A stretch of DNA of 64,000 bases, from positions 1,016,993-1,080,992 of the forward strand of contig NZ_STGQ01000001.1 of NCBI RefSeq assembly GCF_004916975.1, in the 5' to 3' direction. The position numbers and the translations under genes were made by a program. Below the pieces are notes generated by a model. It did no database searches, was not told where the DNA came from, and saw nothing but the letters and a program-made list of their open reading frames with translations. This document shows positions 24,724-33,027 of this stretch, in pieces. Every line of letters starts with the position of its first letter. The first letter of the stretch is position 1. Source of the DNA: Paenibacillus dokdonensis (GTDB lineage Bacteria; Bacillota; Bacilli; Paenibacillales; Paenibacillaceae).

Positions 24724-25674
24724 ATGAGCACCGTGACTCCGCTTGCAGAGCGACCGTCCGTCCGCAAAACTAACGAAAACTGGGTTCGGGCCAAGAGAAT
24801 GAAGGCATTGTATTTGATGATGCTGGTGCCTATGATTTTGCTTTTTACTTTTCACTATGTTCCCATGTACGGCATCATGGTGGCTTTTAAAAAGTTTTCT
24901 CCCGGTCTTGGCATCTGGAACAGCCCCTGGAATCATTTCGAGCATTTCAAAGGCTTGTTCCATGATTTTCTGTTTACCCGCGCTTTAAGGAATACCCTGA
25001 TCATTAGTATTTTGAAGCTGGCTATTTCTTTTCCGGCTCCGATTGTGCTGGCGGTGCTGCTGAACGAGATTAAGAACGGTATGTTCAAAAGAGTCACGCA
25101 GTCGATTTCATATCTGCCGCATTTTATGTCTTGGGTTATTCTCGCTTCGATGGTGGGCGAGGTCCTTTCCCCGCAACGGGGCGTGGTGAATTACGTCATC
25201 CAGCTGTTCGGCGGACAGCCGATCAATTTTTTATCGGATACCCATTTCTTTATTCCAGTATTGGTCCTGACGGATGTCTGGAAGGAGATCGGTTGGGGGG
25301 CAATTATTTACCTCGCGGCGATCTCTTCGATCAATACGGATATGTATGAAGCGGCAGATGTTGACGGGGCCACCCGGTTTAAGAAGATGATTCACATCAC
25401 CGTTCCATCCCTGGTTCCGATGATCGTCATCATGTTTATTCTAAGCCTCGGAAATATACTGAACGCGGGATTCGACCAAATCTTGAATCTGTACAACCCG
25501 ATGGTTTACGGCGTTGCCGATATCATCGATACCTATGTTTACCGCAGGGGGATTGAGCAGTTTCAACTGGACTATGCCACTGCCGTTGGACTCTTCAAGA
25601 ATGTTGTCGGCGTAGCTCTCATCTTGAGCGCTAACGCCATCATCCGAAGACGAAGTGAACATGGCATTTGGTAG
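24724..25674 (+). CDS. CUT1 sugar ABC transporter permease (LplB-like)
   Basis: 316 residues from ATG 24724. The GAAAGGAG site is 14 bases away, so GTG 24709 or TTG 24697 cannot be excluded. Six membrane helices and the EAA loop (YEAADVDGATRFKKMIHITVPSL) identify an inner-membrane permease of the CUT1 oligosaccharide family. The N-terminal segment RMKALYLMMLVPMILLFTFHYVPMYGIMVAFKKF is typical of the LplB/YtcP group of Paenibacillus. It forms a heterodimer with the next gene product and receives substrate from the lipoprotein encoded third. No ATPase gene is in the cluster; such systems share an MsmX-type ATPase. Confidence 0.92.
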   Translation: MSTVTPLAERPSVRKTNENWVRAKRMKALYLMMLVPMILLFTFHYVPMYGIMVAFKKFSPGLGIWNSPWNHFEHFKGLFHDFLFTRALRNTLIISILKLAISFPAPIVLAVLLNEIKNGMFKRVTQSISYLPHFMSWVILASMVGEVLSPQRGVVNYVIQLFGGQPINFLSDTHFFIPVLVLTDVWKEIGWGAIIYLAAISSINTDMYEAADVDGATRFKKMIHITVPSLVPMIVIMFILSLGNILNAGFDQILNLYNPMVYGVADIIDTYVYRRGIEQFQLDYATAVGLFKNVVGVALILSANAIIRRRSEHGIW

Positions 25675-25692
25675 GAAGGAGGCTGAAGGAAA

Positions 25693-26565
25693 TTGAATAA
25701 ACAGAGATTTTCTCTTTTTGATGTACTGAATGTGTTCTTGCTCAGTGTTTTGTCGATTGCGATTTTGTACCCCTTCTGGCAAACCGTCATTCTTTCGTTT
25801 TCGGACCCGAGCAGTGCATCCAGCCTGGGTGTTCACCTTTGGCCGGAAAAATGGATTCCAGACGCCTACCGTTTTGTGTTTTCTTATCAAGATATCGCGG
25901 CTGCGTATTTTAATACGATTCTCCGAACGGTAATCGGCACCGTGATCATCGTGTGTACGACCTTGCTTGTTGCTTATCCGTTATCCAAGAAGGATCTTCC
26001 GTACCGGAATTATTTTACGATCTTTTTTCTGATCGCGATGTTTTTTTCCGGAGGAATGATTCCTGAATACTTATTGATTAAAAACTTGGGCCTTCTCGAT
26101 AATCGCCTTGCATTAATTTTGCCTGGGGCGGTTAACGTGTTCTCGATTATTATTATGCGCAACTATTTAATGACGATTGAGAAAGGGCTTGAGGAGTCGG
26201 CATTGATGGATGGTGCGGGTTATTTTACGATATTGACTAAAATCATCGTGCCGTTATCCAAGCCCGTTATTGCCACGGTTGCCCTTTGGGCTGCGGTAGG
26301 GCACTGGAACGCCTGGTTTGACGCCATGATCTATATCCGCGATCCGTCCAAGACGGTTCTGCAGATGGTCGTTCGGCAAATGATGGTCGATATGGATTTA
26401 TCCCAGACCCAATTCGGCGGAGGCGGCATGACGAATGCCAATTTGCTGCTCAGCAACGTTCGCGCGGCGACGGTGATGATCTCGATCGGCCCGATCATCC
26501 TCATTTACCCGTTTGCACAGAAATATTTTATCAAGGGTATCATGATAGGCTCGTTAAAAGGTTGA
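25693..26565 (+). CDS. CUT1 sugar ABC transporter permease (LplC-like)
   Basis: 290 residues, start TTG 25693 with AGGAGG ten bases upstream. Six membrane helices, a periplasmic-facing first loop with SDPSSASSLGVHLWPEKW, and the EAA motif (LEESALMDGAGYFTILTKIIVPLSKP). Second half of the permease heterodimer; its gene lies 18 bp after the first permease. The C-terminus ends in YFIKGIMIGSLKG, conserved in this group. Confidence 0.92.
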   Translation: MNKQRFSLFDVLNVFLLSVLSIAILYPFWQTVILSFSDPSSASSLGVHLWPEKWIPDAYRFVFSYQDIAAAYFNTILRTVIGTVIIVCTTLLVAYPLSKKDLPYRNYFTIFFLIAMFFSGGMIPEYLLIKNLGLLDNRLALILPGAVNVFSIIIMRNYLMTIEKGLEESALMDGAGYFTILTKIIVPLSKPVIATVALWAAVGHWNAWFDAMIYIRDPSKTVLQMVVRQMMVDMDLSQTQFGGGGMTNANLLLSNVRAATVMISIGPIILIYPFAQKYFIKGIMIGSLKG

Positions 26566-26610
26566 TTCTATCCGGTTAAAATCTCAAAAAACATAGAGGA
26601 GGCAAGGTTG

Positions 26611-28332
26611 ATGAACAAACGTATCAAAGTTTTATTGCCCGTATTATTGGTCGGTGCGCTTTCTCTTAGTATGGTGGGCTGCAGCAGCGATAATGCGGCC
26701 GGGAATGGTTCCGCCAGTACGACTGACGGAAATAAAGCAAGCGGGTTGCCTGCTCCGGGGGATTTCACTAATAATCTTGAGCTGAAGCTGTCAGGATCCT
26801 TTACCAGGGGGAAAATTGAAGACGGGAACTGGGTCCAGAAGAAGCTGGAAGACAAATTTAATATCAAAATTGACAACGTAAAGGTAGACACCTTTAACAA
26901 GGATCAGGTACAGCTGATGATCGCATCTGGTGATTTGCCGGACACGTTCGCTTTTACCGCTGCGAGTATGACAGCTCAAGATTATTTGGATAACGGTTTG
27001 ACCCGGACCATTCCGAAAGACATGATTCAAAAGTATGCTCCTCGTTATACCAAAATGCTGGATGAAAATCCGCCGGGCTGGGAAGAGAATCTGGCACCGG
27101 GAACGAAGGATCAATATCTACAGCTCCTCGGGTACCAAGGCCATACCAAATCCTTAATATGGGCTCCAACCTTCCGGCTGGATTGGCTTGAAAAGTTAGG
27201 AATCAAACCGCCGGGGGACATAAAGCCTGTGGGAACAAGCGGAGGTAAAGAACGGATTTTCTTCACGGAAAAAGCGTATACGCTTGAAGAGACGGAAAAT
27301 ATCCTGAAGGCCTTTACGCTTGATGATCCGGACGGGAACGGAAAAAATGACACGTATGGACTTTTACCATTCAACAACAATCTTTCGAACTGGGCGAGCA
27401 CTTTGATGGGGGCCTTCGGGGTAGCCAGCGGGTATAATCTCGAAGAGAACGGGAAACTGACCGCAGCGGAAATTTCCGACAAGTATAAGCAGTTTCTCAA
27501 GCTGATGGCCAAATGGAATAAAGAAGGCTTGATCGACCCCGAGTGGACAACGATTGACGTGAACAAAAGCTGGGATAAATATTTGCTGGGCCAAACCGGC
27601 TATTATCCGGCCCAACCTGCATATGTCGGAATGGATGATTGGACGAAAGGACGCGCGCCGCAAAACCTGGTCGTTAAGGACCCTAATGTGAAGCTGCTGG
27701 TAACTGCGCCGGAAATCGGAGCGGACGGACAACAAGGTGAAGGTTCCTTTACACCTGTCAATATGTTGGGTGACGCCTTCTATATTTCCAAGAAAGTAAC
27801 CGATGAACAGCTTGCCCGTATTTTACAAATTTTTGATTATATCAATTTTGATGACGACGCGATCTGGACCTTGTACGGGGATATCGGAACACATTCTAAC
27901 TGGGAAGGCACGCCGGAGCAATCTGCGCTCAAGATCAAACCGGAATATCCGGAAACGGAAGGCAATATGGGCTTCTATGCATACAACTTTAGAACGTACG
28001 ACAGTAAACGGGCATCTCTGCTGACGTCTGAAGATACGATGAAGCTGAAAAATGACTTCTTCGGGAGACAGGATGTACTGGACAAGATGCAAATCAAGCC
28101 GTTCAAGTATGATTTAATGAACCAGACAAAATCTTCGGAATTAAATAAAAAATATAGCGGGCAGCTGGATACGATCGTCAGTGAATTCCGCATGAAGGCA
28201 ATCACCGGACAGATCGATATTGATAAGGAATGGGACAAATATGTGCAGAGTTATTTGAATAACGGCGGAAAAGAAATATTGGCTGAATTAGACAAGGCGC
28301 CGAAAGTCTCTGATTTGTTGAATATAAAATAA
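26611..28332 (+). CDS. Sugar ABC transporter substrate-binding lipoprotein (LplA-like)
   Basis: 573 residues from ATG 26611 (GAGGAGG eight bases upstream). Lipoprotein signal with lipobox SMVGC (Cys about 23), then a Ser/Gly/Asn-rich linker and a two-lobed binding protein of the large Paenibacillus/LplA class. Typical are DLPDTFAFTA and the insertion DDPDGNGKNDTYGL, a calcium-binding-like loop seen in these proteins. Anchored outside the membrane, it delivers an oligosaccharide to the two permeases. The downstream sialidase and aldolase genes suggest a sialylated or related glycan. Confidence 0.92.
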   Translation: MNKRIKVLLPVLLVGALSLSMVGCSSDNAAGNGSASTTDGNKASGLPAPGDFTNNLELKLSGSFTRGKIEDGNWVQKKLEDKFNIKIDNVKVDTFNKDQVQLMIASGDLPDTFAFTAASMTAQDYLDNGLTRTIPKDMIQKYAPRYTKMLDENPPGWEENLAPGTKDQYLQLLGYQGHTKSLIWAPTFRLDWLEKLGIKPPGDIKPVGTSGGKERIFFTEKAYTLEETENILKAFTLDDPDGNGKNDTYGLLPFNNNLSNWASTLMGAFGVASGYNLEENGKLTAAEISDKYKQFLKLMAKWNKEGLIDPEWTTIDVNKSWDKYLLGQTGYYPAQPAYVGMDDWTKGRAPQNLVVKDPNVKLLVTAPEIGADGQQGEGSFTPVNMLGDAFYISKKVTDEQLARILQIFDYINFDDDAIWTLYGDIGTHSNWEGTPEQSALKIKPEYPETEGNMGFYAYNFRTYDSKRASLLTSEDTMKLKNDFFGRQDVLDKMQIKPFKYDLMNQTKSSELNKKYSGQLDTIVSEFRMKAITGQIDIDKEWDKYVQSYLNNGGKEILAELDKAPKVSDLLNIK

Positions 28333-28346
28333 CCTTTCACATGCGG

Positions 28347-28377
28347 CGGCGAGGCTCTCACGGTCCTCGCCGTTTTT
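28347..28377 (+). terminator. Terminator between the transporter and the SGNH gene
   Basis: CGGCGAGG-N10-CCTCGCCG followed by TTTTTG. The short T run allows partial read-through, which would set transporter mRNA above that of the enzyme genes. Confidence 0.75.
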
Positions 28378-28394
28378 GAAAGGACGTGAATCGT

Positions 28395-29810
28395 ATGAAG
28401 TCAGAGAATGATATGTTTGAACATTTGAAGTCCTTTATCCAAACCACTGGCGCTCCGGCTACATTTATTTTTACCGGTGATGACATCGCCGTTGGCACCG
28501 ATTCAGCTAGCGGTTACAGAAATTATATACAACATTTTGAGGAAAGAATCCGTTGGGAGATTGCGGAGTCTGACGGCCCAAGCGCGGTAAGAAGACAAAA
28601 TTTTGTTTTTAACACGGGCTTGAAGAGTTGTACCGCGAAGGGGCTTTTGTCGGATTTCAGAAGGCGTGTAATCGGACTGAGACCACAAGTGGTTTTTATC
28701 ATGCTCGGCATGGAGGATGCAGCTCAAAGTACACCTATTGATGAATTCAAGCTGATGCTGAAAGCTATGGTGTTTGAAATAAGGGGAATCGGCGCCGTTC
28801 CTGTTTTGCAAACCAGTATTTTTCCGATTCATTCGGACTTTGTGGCGATGGTATCCCCGTATGTCGAAGCCATTAAAGCTGTCTCACTCCACGATAAAGC
28901 AGTTCTTATAAACCATTTCGATACCTGGAGATCAAATCCCAAGCTATGTTCATGCATGGGTCCGGATCGAATGCAGTTAAGCGAACTCGGCCATTTGAAG
29001 CTTGCCAAAGAGCTAATGACGTTATTTGGAGTAGGCGGCAGCGGTTTTACATGGAACATTAGCGGCTTCACCGGTATTAAAGAACCGATCCATCAAGGTA
29101 CAGGTCAAGAAATCATTAGCGTTCCAGCTGAAATATCGAAGCTAATTCACGGCAGTAAGCCGGTAACCTGGTTGTTCAGCGGGGATAGCATCACGCACGG
29201 AGCTCTTCATACGATGGGCCATAAGTCTTTTGTGGAGCTTTTCGAAGAGCGGGTTAGAAAGGAAATGGCCGTAGAACAGCCGGCAAGGGCTAAAGATATC
29301 GTGCTGAACACCGGGGTGTCTGGCATGACAACCCAAGACCTCTTGACGAACTTTGACAGATGGCTTGCCTGGAACGAGCCGAATGTTGCGTTTTTGGCTT
29401 TTGGCATGAATGACTGCAGACTTGTGCCTATTGAGAGGTTTGAGGCGAATCTAAGGACGGCCATAGCTAAAATCAGAAAGTTTGGAGCTATACCGATCCT
29501 GCAAACGGTAAATACGATAAAGTCAGATGATGAGAGCAGGTATGCAAACCTCCCGGCTTACGTCAATGCCATTCGGAAGGTTTCCAAGATAGAGGACGTC
29601 TTGCTTATAGATCATTATCAATATTGGTCAGAGGCGGAGAAAAACAATCGAGATCTGAAGAGCCGATGGTTAAATGATCCTATTCATCCGAATGAAGAAG
29701 GCATGGTTCAGATGGCTGTCTTTATTTTTAAATCTCTCGGCATGGTTGGTCCAGATCGTTATAAATCAAACCTTAGATATGAGGAAGGAACGACGAGATG
29801 CATCCAATAG
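28395..29810 (+). CDS. Tandem SGNH/GDSL hydrolase with a degenerate first domain
   Basis: 471 residues from ATG 28395, made of two similar halves. The C-terminal half is a complete SGNH hydrolase: GDSITHG (nucleophile Ser about 264), GMNDCR and DPIHPNEEG carrying the Asp-x-x-His. The N-terminal half has the same layout (TGDDIAVG, LGMEDA, SELGH) but has lost the Ser (Asp-30 instead), the block III Asn (Glu instead) and the DxxH, so it should be catalytically dead. No signal peptide, so it acts in the cytoplasm. SGNH enzymes remove O-acetyl groups from sugars; next to sialidase and lyase genes, sialic-acid O-acetylesterase is a reasonable inference. The dead half may bind substrate. Confidence 0.85.
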   Translation: MKSENDMFEHLKSFIQTTGAPATFIFTGDDIAVGTDSASGYRNYIQHFEERIRWEIAESDGPSAVRRQNFVFNTGLKSCTAKGLLSDFRRRVIGLRPQVVFIMLGMEDAAQSTPIDEFKLMLKAMVFEIRGIGAVPVLQTSIFPIHSDFVAMVSPYVEAIKAVSLHDKAVLINHFDTWRSNPKLCSCMGPDRMQLSELGHLKLAKELMTLFGVGGSGFTWNISGFTGIKEPIHQGTGQEIISVPAEISKLIHGSKPVTWLFSGDSITHGALHTMGHKSFVELFEERVRKEMAVEQPARAKDIVLNTGVSGMTTQDLLTNFDRWLAWNEPNVAFLAFGMNDCRLVPIERFEANLRTAIAKIRKFGAIPILQTVNTIKSDDESRYANLPAYVNAIRKVSKIEDVLLIDHYQYWSEAEKNNRDLKSRWLNDPIHPNEEGMVQMAVFIFKSLGMVGPDRYKSNLRYEEGTTRCIQ

Positions 29811-30916
29811 GGGAAATTGTTTTGGATTTAGCTCCAGTGAAGGGGAATCCCCGAAATAGTGAAGGGGCTTTTCTCGAACTTACGGACGGCCGTTTATTGT
29901 TCGCTTACAGCCGGTTCACGGGAGATTCTTACGATGATACCGCCAAGGCCAGCATTGCCATCTGTCATTCAGAAGATGAAGGAAACAGCTGGTCGGAACC
30001 TCGCGTCATAGCCCGTCCGGAAGATCATGACGCGATGAACATCATGAGCACCTCTCTATTGCATATGCGAAATGGCGACATTGGGTTGTTTTACCTGATT
30101 CGATACGGCTGGCATGATCTTCGCCTGCATTTACGGCGATCATCAGATGAAGGTGAAACCTGGAGCAATCCGATCTGCTGCGTTCCCGGGAAGGGTTATT
30201 TCGTAACCAATAACGATCGGGTCGTACGTTTGTCTTCCGGCAGGCTCGTCGTTCCAGCCGGATACCACAAACTGAAGGGGGAAAGCAGGACAGACTGGAA
30301 ATCTTTTGACGGAAGAGCCATCACCTGTTTCTTTCTGTCCGATGATGACGGCCTGACATGGCGGGAATCCAGAAATTTCTGCGCCTTGATCTCTCCGCAT
30401 TCGTTAAGCGGCCTTCAAGAACCGGGGCTGATCGAGCTGCGGAAAGACGTCTTGTGGGCCTGGGCAAGAACCGATATGAGCCGCCAATATGAAATGTTCT
30501 CCTTTGACGGGGGAGAGACGTGGAGCGAGGCCGGGGCGTCCGGCTTTACCTCACCGAATTCGCCATTATCGATGAAACGCATACCGGGCTGTGATTTTCT
30601 GATGGCGGTATGGAATCCGATTCCGAATTACGCGACAAGGCCGCTCGAGAAGCATTCGTGGGGACGAACGCCGCTCGTCGGTGCCATCAGCAAGGACAAC
30701 GGACGGACTTGGGAGGGACATTTTGCCGTAGAAGGAGAAGATGAACGCGGTGGTTATTGTTATACTGCCATCCACTTCACGAGAGATTCGGTTCTTCTCG
30801 CTTATTGTGCGGGAGAGCCCGAAGACAACATATGTCTCAACCGGTTGAGGGTGAGGCATATCCCACTGTCTTTGATACTGGGCAATACGGCTCGAAATGG
30901 CGAACAAATGAAGTGA
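29798..30916 (+). CDS. Sialidase-fold (BNR/Asp-box) protein 1
   Basis: 372 residues; the ATG lies 13 bases inside the previous gene, so translation is coupled. Five Asp-box motifs (S-x-D-x-G-x-T/S-W type): SEDEGNSW, SSDEGETW, SDDDGLTW, FDGGETW and SKDNGRTW, which mark the turns of a six-bladed beta propeller. There is no FRIP/YRIP arginine motif at the N-terminus, so it may not be a true sialidase. No signal peptide, hence cytoplasmic. First of three such proteins in the operon; exact glycosidase activity unknown. Confidence 0.85.
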   Translation: MHPIGEIVLDLAPVKGNPRNSEGAFLELTDGRLLFAYSRFTGDSYDDTAKASIAICHSEDEGNSWSEPRVIARPEDHDAMNIMSTSLLHMRNGDIGLFYLIRYGWHDLRLHLRRSSDEGETWSNPICCVPGKGYFVTNNDRVVRLSSGRLVVPAGYHKLKGESRTDWKSFDGRAITCFFLSDDDGLTWRESRNFCALISPHSLSGLQEPGLIELRKDVLWAWARTDMSRQYEMFSFDGGETWSEAGASGFTSPNSPLSMKRIPGCDFLMAVWNPIPNYATRPLEKHSWGRTPLVGAISKDNGRTWEGHFAVEGEDERGGYCYTAIHFTRDSVLLAYCAGEPEDNICLNRLRVRHIPLSLILGNTARNGEQMK

Positions 30917-30938
30917 AACGTAATGGAGGTGGTATATT

Positions 30939-32021
30939 TTGTCGATTCAAAACTTTGTTGTCAGCCGGGATGATGGAATTTATGAGGCATTTCCAGCGCT
31001 TGTCTTAACGGAAAAGGGGAAATTAATTTGTGTTTTCACGGAATGCACGAGCCATACGGACAGAAGCTTTACCCGCATTGTTTATAAAGAAAGCCTTGAT
31101 CGCGGCAGAACCTGGGGGGAGAAAGTCCCTTTGACCGAGGGCACCACCGGACTGGATTACTTTTACGATTGTTGCAGTATATCGCGTCTGAAGGACAACC
31201 GGCTCGTTATTGTTACGAACAAGGTCTTCCGGAACGATGACACGGATCAGGGATATTTTCATGAATCCGTCAGCGAAATGTACATAGGGACTCCTGAAGG
31301 AGAGAAGTGGGAAGGTCCGATGGAGACTCCAGTAAGAGGACTCGTGCCGGATACCTTATGTGAGCTGACGAACGGAAGGTGGCTATTATCGTCTCACTGG
31401 AAGAGTAAAGCGCAAGGTTATCTGGAGCAGATACTCTGGTATACGGATAACCAAGGGGAAGATTGGTTTGGTCCGGTCACCGTTGCCAGTCAGGAAGGGC
31501 TTCATCTATGCGAAGGATCTATCCTGGCGCTGCCGGACCAGACGCTGGTTGCTTTTCTAAGGGAGAACTCGAATCAAGGCTATGACGGATACAAAGCAAT
31601 ATCCAAGGATCAAGGCGAAACCTGGGATGGCCCTTACCGCATGCCGCTCCCGGGCTGCCATCGACCAGTTGCACGGATACTGAAGAGCGGAAAGGTTATG
31701 ATGACCCACAGGTTCTATCAGGGAGGACCAACGGGTTATGGCAGCAATCAAAATTTGTTCGCTGCCTGGATGGATGCAGAAACCGTATTGGAAACGGATT
31801 ATCAAAAACAATGGATCCGCGTTTTGCCGATCGACTATGACCGCTCTCCGCTCGCGGATAACGGATATTCCGGTTGGGTCCAATTTGATGATGGCGAAAT
31901 CTATATCGTTCAATATATTGCAGACGATTCTCCTAATTGTCAAATCCGAGGATACAGTCTGCAAGAAGAAGAATTTATTTTAACGACAGGCCCCAACTTA
32001 GCACAGAAGCCAATAGATTAA
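30939..32021 (+). CDS. Sialidase-fold (BNR/Asp-box) protein 2
   Basis: 360 residues, start TTG 30939 with GGAGGT eight bases upstream. Beta-propeller pattern with Asp-box-like turns (LDRGRTW, TDNQGEDW, SKDQGETW) and several family strands such as LTNGRWLLSSHWK and SGKVMMTHRFYQGG. It lacks a clear YRIP motif and a signal peptide. It differs enough from its neighbours to suggest a distinct substrate or a different step on the same glycan. It lies 22 bp after the first propeller gene. Confidence 0.82.
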   Translation: MSIQNFVVSRDDGIYEAFPALVLTEKGKLICVFTECTSHTDRSFTRIVYKESLDRGRTWGEKVPLTEGTTGLDYFYDCCSISRLKDNRLVIVTNKVFRNDDTDQGYFHESVSEMYIGTPEGEKWEGPMETPVRGLVPDTLCELTNGRWLLSSHWKSKAQGYLEQILWYTDNQGEDWFGPVTVASQEGLHLCEGSILALPDQTLVAFLRENSNQGYDGYKAISKDQGETWDGPYRMPLPGCHRPVARILKSGKVMMTHRFYQGGPTGYGSNQNLFAAWMDAETVLETDYQKQWIRVLPIDYDRSPLADNGYSGWVQFDDGEIYIVQYIADDSPNCQIRGYSLQEEEFILTTGPNLAQKPID

Positions 32022-32026
32022 GAAAT

Positions 32027-32041
32027 TTGGAAGCGATAGCG
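32027..32041 (+). promoter_or_regulatory. Possible second cre upstream of the aldolase gene
   Basis: TTGGAAGCGATAGCG fits the cre consensus except at the final base. It lies in the 77-bp gap between the second propeller gene and the aldolase gene, the widest gap among the enzyme genes. Weak evidence, because a degenerate 15-mer arises often by chance. Confidence 0.3.
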
Positions 32042-32098
32042 ATATAGCGACCTGAAGAATAGTCCATCATCAATTCAATGAAAAGGAGTGTGGAAGAC

Positions 32099-33016
32099 TT
32101 GGGATCATATGATCCGGAGAAGTTTAAGGGGATTATCATCGCTATGTATGCTTGTTATGATCAATTCGGCAATATTAGTCAGAATGCGGCCAGAACATTG
32201 GCTCGCTACTACGCCGATATCGGAGTAAAAGGGCTGTATGTTGGAGGAAGCTCCGGGGAGGGCATGCTGCAGTCGCTTGAGGAGCGCAAACTAACGCTGG
32301 AAGCGGTCATTGAAGAAGTGGGTGATGAGCTCACGATTATTGCTCACATCGGGGCACCCGCGACTCGAGATAGTGTGGAATTGGCGAAGCATGCAGAGAT
32401 GGCGGGCGCTCATGCCATTTCAGCAGTACCTTCTATTTATTATCGTTTATCACCCCGGAGTGTTCGGCATCATTGGCAGGCGATTGTTGACAGCTGTTCT
32501 CTTCCATTTATCATTTATCATATTCCACAAACGACAGGCTTTCACTTGTCCAAAGAACTGTTGATCGAGATGGCTGCTCAAGAAAAGGTCATTGGTGTGA
32601 AAATATCCGCTGAGAGTACGTTCGAATTGCAGCAGTTTAAGGCGGCAGGTGGTGAAGACTTTCTCGTTTTTAACGGACCGGACGAACAATATTTGGCGGG
32701 TCGGAGCATCGGGGCTGATGGAGGAATTGGAGGAACCTACGGTATTATGCCAGAGCTGTTCCTGAAAATAGAAAGCTGTTTCGTTGAAGGTCGGTTGGCC
32801 GAAGCGCTGGAGTGGCAGTTCAAAGTGAATGAAGTCATTACCGAACTGCTGACTATGCCTTCACTCTATGGAGGATGTAAAGCGATACTGAAGTTACGAG
32901 GTCTGGATTGCGGAGAGGTCAGGTTGCCGTTATTGCCTATCCCGAATTCGGAAATGAACCGGATTGCTCAACTGAATGATAAAATTCTGCGTTTCGTTGA
33001 ACTTACTCACGAATAG
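32099..33016 (+). CDS. N-acetylneuraminate lyase-like aldolase (DHDPS family)
   Basis: 305 residues using TTG 32099, because the ribosome site AAAAGGAG (32081-32088) lies inside the longer frame that begins at ATG 32078. Class I aldolase barrel: phosphate/carboxylate loop GGSSGEG (about 49-55), Tyr-140 in IIYHIP and Schiff-base Lys-168 in IGVKIS, spaced as in NanA. Residues Ser-Ser in the loop and the sialidase context favour cleavage of N-acetylneuraminate to ManNAc and pyruvate. Other 2-keto-sugar acids handled by this family cannot be excluded. No nanE or nanK is present in the window, so ManNAc would be processed by genes elsewhere. Confidence 0.85.
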   Translation: MGSYDPEKFKGIIIAMYACYDQFGNISQNAARTLARYYADIGVKGLYVGGSSGEGMLQSLEERKLTLEAVIEEVGDELTIIAHIGAPATRDSVELAKHAEMAGAHAISAVPSIYYRLSPRSVRHHWQAIVDSCSLPFIIYHIPQTTGFHLSKELLIEMAAQEKVIGVKISAESTFELQQFKAAGGEDFLVFNGPDEQYLAGRSIGADGGIGGTYGIMPELFLKIESCFVEGRLAEALEWQFKVNEVITELLTMPSLYGGCKAILKLRGLDCGEVRLPLLPIPNSEMNRIAQLNDKILRFVELTHE

Positions 33017-33027
33017 GGGGAATAAAA

